DNA of 64,000 bases, taken from NCBI RefSeq assembly GCF_040812015.1, contig NZ_JBFNXJ010000005.1, positions 186,001 to 250,000 of the forward strand, read 5' to 3'. The notes under the pieces were generated by a model. The model was not told the DNA's origin, did not search any database, and was given only the letters and a program-made list of their open reading frames with translations. Each line of letters opens with the position of its first letter. Position 1 is the stretch's first letter. The position numbers and the translations under genes were made by a program. Source of the DNA: Chitinivorax sp. PXF-14 (lineage in GTDB: Bacteria; Pseudomonadota; Gammaproteobacteria; Burkholderiales; SCOH01). Below, in pieces: positions 30,901-39,900 of this stretch.

Positions 30901-31678
30901 GGGTCTGCGGTACGTTGGAGCCCCATACCATCAGGTAAGTGGAGTTGTACCAGTCAGCCGACTCGGCCACGTCGGTCTGTTCACCCCAGACTTGCGGGCT
31001 CGACGGCGGCAGATCGCAGTACCAGTCGTAGAACGACAGCGGCACGCCACCAATCAGGCTCAGGTAGCGGCTGCCGGCGGCATAGCTGACCATGGACATG
31101 GCGGGAATCGGCGAGAAGCCGACCACGCGGTCCGGGCCGAATTTCTTGATGGTGAAGGCGTTGGCAGCGGCGATGATCTCGTTCGCCTCATCCCAGGTCG
31201 AGCGTACGAAGCCACCCTGGCCGCGCACCTTCTTGTAGCGCTCGGCGTTCTTCGGGTTCTGGCTGACGTGTTCCCAGGCAGCCACGGGCGCCATGGTCTT
31301 GCGTGCCTCACGCCACATTTCGGCCAGGCGGCCGCGAATCATCGGGTACTTGACGCGCTGCGCCGAGTACACGTACCACGAATACGAAGCGCCACGGGGG
31401 CAGCCACGTGGCTCATGGTTCGGCAGGTCGGGACGGGTACGCGGATAGTCGGTCTGCTGGGTTTCCCAGGTAATCAGGCCGTTCTTTACGTATACCTTCC
31501 ACGAACAGGAACCGGTACAGTTCACCCCGTGCGTCGAACGCACGATCTTGTCGTGCTGCCAACGACTACGGTAGGCGTCTTCCCAGGTGCGGTCTTCATC
31601 AACGACAGCGCCGTGGCCATCGGAGAAGGTTTCCTTCACCCGGCTGAAATATTTCAAACGATCGAGAAAGTGGCTCAT
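27971..31678 (-). CDS. narG: Respiratory nitrate reductase catalytic subunit NarG
   Basis: 1235 residues, normal for NarG. The N-terminal 4Fe-4S site with its unusual histidine ligand is HGVNCTGSCSW (His50, Cys54, Cys58) and the molybdenum-ligand region is FYDWYCDLPP. There is no cleavable Tat signal, as expected for the cytoplasmic-facing enzyme. It reduces nitrate to nitrite using a Mo-bisMGD cofactor. It is the first gene of narGHJI; the promoter must lie in 31679-31868. Confidence 0.98.
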   Translation of the reverse strand: MSHFLDRLKYFSRVKETFSDGHGAVVDEDRTWEDAYRSRWQHDKIVRSTHGVNCTGSCSWKVYVKNGLITWETQQTDYPRTRPDLPNHEPRGCPRGASYSWYVYSAQRVKYPMIRGRLAEMWREARKTMAPVAAWEHVSQNPKNAERYKKVRGQGGFVRSTWDEANEIIAAANAFTIKKFGPDRVVGFSPIPAMSMVSYAAGSRYLSLIGGVPLSFYDWYCDLPPSSPQVWGEQTDVAESADWYNSTYLMVWGSNVPQTRTPDAHFYTEVRYKGTKTVAVSSDFGEMVKFGDIWMAPKQGTDAALAMAMGHVILKEWLLPNKSDYFTGYVKQYTDMPMLVLLKKEGDNYVGDHFLRASHLADNLGEANNPDWKTLLIDQKTQQIVPPTGSIGFRWGQAGKWNLEPRNGHDDSEVDPLLSLVNSRDDVVGVGFPYFGGKDAKDVLVRNVPVKKVTLADGTEALVATVYDMMMANYGVDQGLGGGNVATSYDDDVPYTPAWQEKHTTVKRDLVIQVAREFAENAHKTHGKSMVIVGAALNHWYHNDMIYRGIINMLMMCGCIGQSGGGWCHYVGQEKLRPQTGWAPLAFGLDWHRPSRQMNGTSFFYAHTSQWRHEKLHVDEILSPTANKSKYSNMSLLDLNAKSERMGWLPSAPQLQTNPIEITKAAESAGVDPVKYTVDGLKSGTIQMSCDDPDNPANFPRNMFVWRSNILGSSGKGHEYFLKYLLGTQNAVFGDENDAIKPSEVKVRPAAEGKLDLMVVLDFRMSTTCLYGDIVLPTATWYEKDDLNTSDMHPFVHPLSEAVQPLWQSKTDWEIYKGIAKKFSEIAGDYLGTRKDLVLTPLMHDTPSELGQAMEPKDWKHGECDLIPGKTAPSMTVVERNFGDVYKKFTSLGPLMSKVGNGGKGISWNTQHEVHELGELNKVVREEGISKGLPKIESAIDACEVILTLAPETNGHVSVKAWEALSKITGRDHTHLALPREHDKIRFRDVQAQPRKIISSPTWSGLESEEVSYNAGYTNVHELIPWRTITGRQQFYQDHRWMIAFGEELCVYKPAIDTKTVTPVIDKLGNGNKQLVLNWITPHQKWGIHSTYSDNLRMLTLSRGGPHVWISEVEAKEAGIVDNDWVEVYNVNGTLTARVVVSQRVPRGMCLMYHAQEKIINVPGAETSGFRGGIHNSVTRAVTKPTHMIGGYAQLAYGFNYYGTVGSNRDEFVILRKMKKVDWLEGPLVEEGATK

Positions 31679-31868
31679 TGTGCCTCCAAGCAGTATGCGG
31701 GCCGCGCAAACGCGGATTCGTCATGGTCGAAGCATATTGTGATGAGGGTCAGACCAACATTCGTCGGAAGTGGTCTGGGCCAAGCGCATTGGGACTAGGC
31801 CACCTACCCATTTGAGATAGACCGTCTAGTCCGAAAGAACTAGACGAGAAAACAATGCCCCGTGGCAG
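31679..31868. promoter_or_regulatory. narG upstream region with an inverted repeat
   Basis: A 190-base gap that must carry the narG promoter. A perfect 7-bp inverted repeat GTCTAGT (31824-31830) / ACTAGAC (31839-31845) is centred about 157 bases before the narG ATG and just after the winged-helix-like gene stop. It has no U-tract, so it may be an operator rather than a terminator. I could not find a clear TTG-N8-CAA box; one NarL-type heptamer TACCCAT is present at 31805-31811. Confidence 0.5.
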
Positions 31869-32117
31869 CTAGCGATTGCGCACATTGCGCTGGCGGCTGT
31901 AGATCACTTTGCCGTCCGGCAGGCGGTGGCGCGTGACGGCGCCGGCCTCGGCGAGGGCATCGAGCGAGGCCTCGACGCGGCTGCGTTGCTCGCCATCGGT
32001 GACGCCGAGCCACCAACCGAGGATGCCGTCGATCGTGTCGCCAGCCCCGGGGTGGGCCTGCAGATAGGCCAGGATCGCGAGTTGCAGTTCGCTGTCGTCC
32101 CTCTCCGGCATGGTCAT
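31869..32117 (-). CDS. Small winged-helix-like hypothetical protein
   Basis: 82 residues. The layout fits a winged helix: helix LQLAILAYLQAHP, a turn and helix DTIDGILGWWLG, a recognition-type helix SRVEASLDALAEAGAVT, then a two-strand wing RHRLPDGKVIYSR. I do not recognise a named family. It lies just upstream of the narG promoter region and downstream of the sigma-54 activator on the same strand, so a role in nar control is possible but unproven. The start may be 32117 or the ATG two codons later. Confidence 0.6.
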   Translation of the reverse strand: MTMPERDDSELQLAILAYLQAHPGAGDTIDGILGWWLGVTDGEQRSRVEASLDALAEAGAVTRHRLPDGKVIYSRQRNVRNR

Positions 32118-32336
32118 GGGCTTTGCTTGCGGTCGATCGGCGATCTAGAGCAAGGCCCGTGCCCGTGGCGGCAAGCCACGGCCAGCGCGCGCTCCAAGCC
32201 GCCTGGGCGGCAGGCTGGGCGGCTTTCTCCCCAGGGTGCAAGCCGGCGCCACGACAGGCATTGGGGATCGGTCGGGTCGGCATTGCCCCAGGTCTGGGCC
32301 ATCGACGGCCAACTGCGGTGCGCGGGTGGTGCACGC
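32118..32336. other. Intergenic region with imperfect GC-rich hairpin
   Basis: About 220 bases without a gene. An inverted repeat AAGCCGCC (32196-32203) / GGCGGCTT (32218-32225) could act at the end of the sigma-54 activator mRNA. No promoter motif for the downstream small gene stands out. Confidence 0.45.
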
Positions 32337-33314
<978 letters not shown>

Positions 33315-33510
33315 CCACTCCGCGACTGCCGCGCAGCCAGCGATGATGCGCTGCAGCGGCTTCTTCAGGCAGCCTATGAAGCGCCGCAGCAAAAATCAAA
33401 TGCCCCTTCGCGTATAAACAGGCTGATCAAGCGCTTACACGCCAGGCAGAACAGATACGGCCAAGCGTGCACGACGACCGGCCAGGCACGCCGTACGGAT
33501 GAAAACGACA

Positions 33511-33533
33511 ACGGGGAGCCCAGGGCTCCCCGT
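33511..33533 (-). terminator. Terminator of the PEP-CTERM gene
   Basis: ACGGGGAGCCC / GGGCTCCCCGT is a near-perfect palindrome 23 bases after the stop codon. Read on the minus strand it is followed by TGTCGTTTTC, a moderate U-tract. Confidence 0.75.
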
Positions 33534-33555
33534 TTGCTGCGGCTTGGCGCGAGAC

Positions 33556-34542
33556 TCAGGCCGAGCGGCGGCGGGCCGCGAAACCGACGATACCAAGCCC
33601 CGCCAGCATCATCGCGTAGGTTTCAGGCTCCGGCACCGGTGCCACGCCGAGGTTGTAGTGGTAGCCGCTTTGCGACACGAGCGTGCCACCGAGCGCCCTG
33701 GCCCCCAGGTAGAAGGAGTTGCTCGAATCGTTCGACGACACGCAGCTGTTGGCCATGAAGCAGAACGAGTTGAGGCTGAACATGGCGTCCAGGTGAACAT
33801 CCTCGTTGGTGGGCAGCAGCGCGGCGAAAGTCAGCTCGCCGCTCCAGTGGCCCTTGGTGCCCGCAGTTTGCTGCTGCGAGTTGAGCGCCGACCCCGAGAA
33901 GGCTTCATAGTAGGAATAGCGCACGTTGCTGCCGCCATTGCTGCTCGGGTTGGTGAATTCGGCAAAGCTCCAGAAGTTGCCATCCTGCCCGCCGAGGTTT
34001 TCGCGGATCGTCTGCGACGACTCGCCACCCTCGACATAGTAGGGATTGGCGACGTCATGCCACAGGCCGAGCGAGAAGTTGCTGTCGGTGTGGCGGATGG
34101 GGTATGGCGACGAGGTCTGGTAGCTGTTGGTCGAAATCGGCGCGGTGTTGACGACCGAGTCGTAGCGCACGGTGAACTGCACGGTCTCGAAGGCGTTGGC
34201 CGAATTGACACGGATCATGTCGTTGATGCCGCCCTCGGCCCAGGCTGCGGTGCGATCACCAGCATAATTGGTCGATTGCGCAAATGTTTTTCCCTTGAAC
34301 GCGCCGGTAGCCGTATCGAGCCTGGCCCATGCGCTTGCATCGCGCAGGCCGCCATCGGCCACGACAGAAATCGACTGCTGGCTGGTGGTGCCGGGTGCAA
34401 CATTCCACAGTGCTTCGTAATGGTCGCCACTACCGGAGGGCAGGCCTTGGTACAGCGCGCGGGTGCTCAGGTAGCTGTCGGCGGACGCGGCGCCACTCAT
34501 GAGCAGAGCGGCGATGGACAATGCGATTGTTGTTTTATTCAT
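33556..34542 (-). CDS. PEP-CTERM sorting domain exported protein
   Basis: 328 residues with a signal peptide (MNKTTIALSIAALLMSGAASA) and a C-terminal sorting signal starting VPEPETYAMML at about residue 303, then a hydrophobic helix and AARRRSA. The body is beta-rich and Ser/Asn/Gly-rich with no recognised domain. PEP-CTERM proteins are processed by an exosortase and end up at the surface or in exopolysaccharide; the exosortase gene is not in this window. It has its own promoter and terminator, so it is monocistronic. Confidence 0.88.
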   Translation of the reverse strand: MNKTTIALSIAALLMSGAASADSYLSTRALYQGLPSGSGDHYEALWNVAPGTTSQQSISVVADGGLRDASAWARLDTATGAFKGKTFAQSTNYAGDRTAAWAEGGINDMIRVNSANAFETVQFTVRYDSVVNTAPISTNSYQTSSPYPIRHTDSNFSLGLWHDVANPYYVEGGESSQTIRENLGGQDGNFWSFAEFTNPSSNGGSNVRYSYYEAFSGSALNSQQQTAGTKGHWSGELTFAALLPTNEDVHLDAMFSLNSFCFMANSCVSSNDSSNSFYLGARALGGTLVSQSGYHYNLGVAPVPEPETYAMMLAGLGIVGFAARRRSA

Positions 34543-34576
34543 GGCCTCGATCAAATATGACATTGCAAAGTTACGC

Positions 34577-34604
34577 ATTATACATATGGCATTTATTTGA
34601 TCAA
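34577..34604 (-). promoter_or_regulatory. Sigma-70-type promoter of the PEP-CTERM gene
   Basis: On the minus strand TTGATC (-35, 34604-34599), a 16-base spacer and a perfect TATAAT (-10, 34582-34577) give a transcript starting about 28 bases before the ATG. The surrounding region is strikingly AT-rich compared with the rest of the window. Confidence 0.7.
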
Positions 34605-34652
34605 TAAACCGTTTTTAATAGTAAAAATACTCTAAATTTCAGTGTAGATTCG

Positions 34653-34669
34653 CAAAAATTATATTTTTG
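34653..34669. repeat. AT-rich perfect inverted repeat
   Basis: CAAAAAT-TAT-ATTTTTG, a perfect 7-bp palindrome between the end of the eCIS operon and the PEP-CTERM promoter. It could be an operator or help end transcription from the glycosyltransferase gene. Confidence 0.55.
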
Positions 34670-34725
34670 TCATTTCATATAAGACATGGCCCTCGGCCGG
34701 CATCGGCCAGTGCCGCAAACCGCTG

Positions 34726-36969
34726 TCAGCCTGGCTGGGCCGCCGCGCAGCTGCTGCGCGACAGGTAGAAGGTGCGGTCGGCGGTGAACCAGTCCGGCTC
34801 GGCCACCCGGCTCCAGCCGCCCGGGTCGAGGAAATCGCCACAGCCGAAGCGCCAGGAATTGGTGCCGTGGCGCAGGTAGACCAGCAACTCGCCGCCCGGA
34901 ACCCGCGCCAGGCGGGCGCCGCGGGCGATGGCGGCATTGAGGAAGGCGGCATCCTCCGCCAGCGAGACATCGGGATAGCGCAGGCCCTCCGCCCACAGCC
35001 GGCGGCGGTAGGCGAGCGAGCCGCCGAACACGTCATACGCATACATGCGCCGGTGCAAGGCCGGGCTGCAGCGCCAGAATGTCCACTGCGCCAGGTCGAG
35101 ATACAGCTCGTCGCCGAGGCCGCAGACTTCCGCCTCGCGTCGCAGCAGGGGGGCCAACTGCCGGCTCAGCCGCGTGGGGGCGTACCAGTCGTCGTCATCC
35201 CAGTGCACGATGAACTCGCCGTGCGCGTGCTGGCAGGCCAGATTGCGCTTGGCGCCGATGCTGCGCCGCGCGCCGGCCAGCAGCACGCTGACGCCGGGCT
35301 GGCCGCGCACGGCGTCGGGCACGTCGGCCTCACTGTCGGCAACAATGATCAGCTCGTACTGCGCATAATCCTGCCGCGCCAGGTAATGCACGGCACGAGC
35401 CACGTAATCGGCCCGGCCGCGCGTGGGCATGATGCAGCTGACCAGCGGCAGCAGCAGCCGGGCGGGCGCTACGGCGCCAGCCGGCTCGTACAGCCTGATC
35501 AGCGCCTCGGGCGCGAACTCGGGGCAGGCGTCGCCGGTGCAGTGCGTATCGTAGCGGCCCGGCTCGCAGCGTAAGCGCCGCGCACAGAACTTGTCCTGGT
35601 AGCGCCGCTTGCTGGCCTCGAACAGCCGCGCCTCGTCGGCCTTGCGCCGTGCCGTGAACGGCTCGCGGTAGACAAAGGCCGCCGGCACCCAGGCGAGCTC
35701 GAAGCCGGCGCGCGCTGCACGCACGTTGTAATCCATTTCCCAGCACGGGCCGCAACCATAGCCCTCGTCGGCCAGGCCGATGGCGGCGATCACCTCGCGC
35801 CGCACCGCATAACAAAAATCGCCGAGGCAGTACAGCGGCGCGGTGCTGCGCCAGCCCTCGCCATGCTGTTGCGCGAGCTTGCCGGCAAGCCGGGCGACCG
35901 CCTGCGGGCTGCCGTCGCACGGCCCGGCCTGTTGCATATTCCAGGCGCGATTGGTCGATGGCCCGCACAGCCCTACCCTAGGCTCACGCATCGGCGCCAG
36001 CAGCCGCGCGAGCCAGCCGGGGCCGGGCTGCGCACCGGCTTCGAGCAGGATGATCACCTCGCAGTCGGCATGCTGCGCCAGCAGGTTAAAGCAGGCTGCG
36101 CCACCGCGTGCGGTGTCGAAACCAAGCAGGCGGTAGCCCGTCAGCATGGCGAGCCGCGCGTGAGTGGCGGCATCGACACCATCGGCGATGAGCACGATGG
36201 CGATACCGGTCGGCGTTACGCGGCGCAGCGCATCGAGCGTCGCCTGCAGCCGCGCGGCGTCATCGTCGACCACCACGCCGATGGTCACGCCGGGCCCCTG
36301 CCAGGCGGGTGCGCAGCGAGTCAGCGCGGCGACCACGGCGGGGTCGACCGGCCGCCAGCGCGCGTCTGCCGTCAGCTTGCGGCTGGTGTTGGCGGCATGC
36401 ACGCGGCCGACGAAAATCGACATGTCGGCGAGGCGCAGCAGCTGCGGCGGCGGCACCTGCCAGACGAAACGGTTGTCTTCGCCGATATCGATGTCGGCAA
36501 AGCGGTGCGTCTGCCAGAAGCCGCGCCGGTAGCACAGCGTTGCGCCGCAGGCCCAGGGCCGCTCCGACTTCGGGTAGACATATTCCCATGCCTTGCCCGA
36601 AGCGGGCTCGTGGAACAGCACCTGATCGAGCCCGCACAGCACGGCCTGGCTGCCCTGTAGCGCCTGCACCTGCACGCTGAGCCGCTGCGGGGCATACCAG
36701 TCGTCGTCGTCCCAGTGCGCGATCAGCTCGCCGCGTGCCTGCTCGCAGGCCAGGTTGCGCTTGGTGCCGATGCTGTGGCGCCCTTCGAGGCGTAGATAGC
36801 GCACACGCGGGTCGGCCGGCATCAGGTCGGCCACGCAGTCGTCGCCATCGTCGATCACCAGCAGCTCGCGGTTCGGGTAGTCCTGCGCCAGGAACAGCGC
36901 GATCGCCGCCGGCACGAACTCGCGGCGGTTGGCGGTGGGCATGATGCAGCTGACGAGCGGGCTATCCAT
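34726..36969 (-). CDS. Triple-domain family 2 glycosyltransferase at the end of the eCIS operon
   Basis: 747 residues with three GT-A type segments. The first (1-230) and third (about 505-740) are close copies: both open PLVSCIMPT, share SIGxKRNLAC and carry an HWDDDDWYAP metal/nucleotide-binding motif. The middle one (about 245-480) is more like a mycofactocin/rhamnosyl-type GT2 with ILLEAGAQPGPGWL in place of the acidic motif, and may be inactive. It follows the DUF4157 gene with a 3-base gap, so the operon links it to the injection system. Transfer of sugar to a particle protein, payload or surface polymer is possible; no acceptor can be read from sequence. Confidence 0.85.
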   Translation of the reverse strand: MDSPLVSCIMPTANRREFVPAAIALFLAQDYPNRELLVIDDGDDCVADLMPADPRVRYLRLEGRHSIGTKRNLACEQARGELIAHWDDDDWYAPQRLSVQVQALQGSQAVLCGLDQVLFHEPASGKAWEYVYPKSERPWACGATLCYRRGFWQTHRFADIDIGEDNRFVWQVPPPQLLRLADMSIFVGRVHAANTSRKLTADARWRPVDPAVVAALTRCAPAWQGPGVTIGVVVDDDAARLQATLDALRRVTPTGIAIVLIADGVDAATHARLAMLTGYRLLGFDTARGGAACFNLLAQHADCEVIILLEAGAQPGPGWLARLLAPMREPRVGLCGPSTNRAWNMQQAGPCDGSPQAVARLAGKLAQQHGEGWRSTAPLYCLGDFCYAVRREVIAAIGLADEGYGCGPCWEMDYNVRAARAGFELAWVPAAFVYREPFTARRKADEARLFEASKRRYQDKFCARRLRCEPGRYDTHCTGDACPEFAPEALIRLYEPAGAVAPARLLLPLVSCIMPTRGRADYVARAVHYLARQDYAQYELIIVADSEADVPDAVRGQPGVSVLLAGARRSIGAKRNLACQHAHGEFIVHWDDDDWYAPTRLSRQLAPLLRREAEVCGLGDELYLDLAQWTFWRCSPALHRRMYAYDVFGGSLAYRRRLWAEGLRYPDVSLAEDAAFLNAAIARGARLARVPGGELLVYLRHGTNSWRFGCGDFLDPGGWSRVAEPDWFTADRTFYLSRSSCAAAQPG

Positions 36970-36972
36970 CGC

Positions 36973-39900
36973 TCAGCTTGGCTCCGGCACGGTGAGGACG
37001 ACGGTTTGCGGCGTTTCGGCGTTCTTCTTCGGCTTGTTTTTCAGATAGCCCCATTTGCAGGTGATGGTGTGCGGGAAGCGCAAGGTCTGGATCTTGTTGC
37101 CCTTGCCGTACTGGTCGGCCTTGCGGTAAGCCACCGACACCTTCATCCACAGCACGGCCTTCTTGCCCGGCATCATCGGTTCGTCGCCGATCATGTTCTT
37201 GATCGGCGCCTCGTAATCGCGCTCCATTTCCGAATTGTTGTCCTGCGAGCCGGGCACCAGGTTCTGCTTCTGCCCGGGCCCGCCGAGCCGATGATTGATC
37301 AGGTGCAGGCGGCGGTAATACGGCGCGCCCTGAATCTGGTCGCTGTCTCCGAGATAGCCCCAGCCCAGCGGATTCTGGTACGGCGCCGAGCCCATCGGCC
37401 GGTTGGCCGACAGATCCTGCACCTCAGCGCCATCGGCCTTGTCGCCGTCGAAATCGAAGCTGTAGCTCGGGCGCGGCAGCGAGCCCACATCGGCCGCGCC
37501 ACTGAAGCCGGCCTTGCGCAGGATGCCGGCCATCGCGCCCAGCGCCTTGTCCAGCTTGTCGCTCAGGTCTTCCATTTCGGTCTGGTCGTTGGCGGCGCCG
37601 ACCTTGCCGCGCGCGCCGGCGGCATCCAGCTGGCGGATCAGGCTCTCGATCTCCTTGCGCTTGGTTTCCGCAGCAGACTGGTGCGCCGCCGGCAGCTGAC
37701 CGACGATGTCTTCGAGCCGCGCGCGGTCGCTGGCGACGTAGACGGTCGGGCTGGTTTCGCTGCCCGCAAGGAATATCTTGTGCGGCTCGCCGTCTTCATC
37801 GTCGAAATCGACCTTCTTGTTCCACCAGTCGAGCAGCGCCTTGACGCCGGCCTTGCCGAGACTGATCGCCGTCTCGATCAGCGCTTTGAGCTTGTCGATC
37901 AGCCACAGGATACCCTCGTCCACCTTGGCGCGCAGGCCGTCGATGATGTCGCGCAACGCCTGGCCAACTCCCGTCAGCCCGACCTGATCGGCGAGAAAAC
38001 CGATCACCACCGGCATGCCTTTATGCAGGATTTTCTCGAACGCCTCGCCCACCTTGTCGATCTGGCCATTGGCAATATCCAGCACCTTGTCCAGCGTCTG
38101 GTCGACCATGTCCAACACTTTGCGCATCCAGCGTTTGGCGGTGAGCATCGCCTTGTAGATGCGGCGAAACACGTCCAGCACCTCCGATAGCCCGCCGGAT
38201 GCCGCTGCCGCAGTGGCGAGAATCGCCAGCTCTTCGCCAACCTTGCCGGCGATCCATTCGGCGATGCCGGTGAGCACGGTGGTACCGAAATCCTTCGCGC
38301 GCTCCACCAGTTGCTTGGTGTTCTCGGCCGGGGTTTTCGAGGTATCGATCAGGCTGGTGATCCAGTTCCAGGCTTTTTTGGCATAGCCGTAGATTTTCTT
38401 CGCCCGGTTCACCTGATCTTCGTTAAAGCGCTTTTTCAGCAGATCGAAGATGTGATCCATGTTCAGGCCGAGCACATCCAGCACGAAGCCGAACACGTCT
38501 TTCGGATTGGTCCAGCTCGCCGGCAGGGTGATGCCCTTATCGGAAATCTCGCCCAGCAGCCAGCCCTGCACGCCGAATTCCAGATGGTCGAGAATGTTGT
38601 CCCACAGCCGTTTAAAGCCGTTGCCGATGGAACGCACGGTGTTCTTGATGAACTCCAGCGGCTTTTTCGACACCGTATCCCACGCTGCCAGCGCCTTGTT
38701 CTTGATCTTGACCAGGAATTCGATCGGGATGTTGAAAATCCGCAGCACGAACTCGAACGCCGCGCGCACCGCGCCTTTCAGGTCGCGATCCTTGAACACC
38801 AGCCGCACCAGCCGGTTGACCTCGGCCTTGGTGCGCGCCCAGGCATCCTTGTCGGCGGCCAGATCGCGGAACAGCTCGATCTGGCGCAGGATGATGGGGA
38901 TGATGAAATCGACCACCGGGTCGCGGATACACGCCGGAATCCAGTTCCACACCTTTTCCGCCAGCGCCAGCGGCAGGCTGTAGACGTCGAGAATGATATT
39001 GCCGACGCGCTTGAGGAACGCGAGAAACTTCTCGAATGCGCTCTGCAGCTTATCCAGCGCCGATTGCAGCCAGTCGGTCAGCCCCAGCAATTTGCCGCTG
39101 GCCCACAAGGCCAGATCGTTGATCTGATCCGCCAGCCACTGCGCGCCTTTCACCAGAAACGACAGCGCGCTGCCAGCCGCCAGCCCGACCAGCCCACCCA
39201 CGCTGGCGGCAAAGCGGCTGACGTGATCGCTGATCTGCTTGGCTACGCCGTTGACCGCGCTGCCGACCTGCTTCGCCGCACCCAGCAGCGCCGGGATCAG
39301 CGTCTGCTGCAGATACAGCCGCGACTGCACGACGATGTTGCCGCGCCAGTTGGTCTTGATCCACTGCACCGCCTTGACCACGCCGTAAATCGCCGCGCCG
39401 GCGATAATGAACGGCCCGGCCGGCGAGAAAATCAGCGCCACCGCGCCGACGATTTTCGCCACCGCCAGTATCTGCGCCTGATATGGCGCGAGCTTCACCT
39501 TGATCTTATCCCACACCGCTTCCAGCTTGGCCTGCACCCACTGCAGGATGCCGTTCTGGCCCTCCGGCCCTTCGCCGATGCCGAGCTTGTTCTTGATCCA
39601 GGTCCACGCCTTGGCGATTTTGCTGCGAATCCAGGCGGTGTTGTCCCAGATCCAGTTGCCGAGCTTTTTCAGCATCTCCCACTGAAACGCGGCGTATTCC
39701 TTGATCCAGCCCCAGATCGGCGCGCCGATCTTGTCCCACAGCTTCTCGCCCCACTCCTTCACCTTGGTGAACACGGGCTGCAGCTTGTCGACCAGATAGC
39801 CGATGACCTTGGTCGCCACCGCCTCGATCTTGTCGGCTGCCTCACGCAGCGGCGAGCAATCGTTCTGCGAAATCTTCACCGCTGCATCGCGCAGCCACGC

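Noticed and set aside
27959-31798. A 1279-codon plus-strand open frame opposite narG
   Set aside because: Its translation is low in normal motif content and rich in His/Val/Arg, as expected of the antisense of a GC-rich gene. narG on the minus strand has all family motifs.
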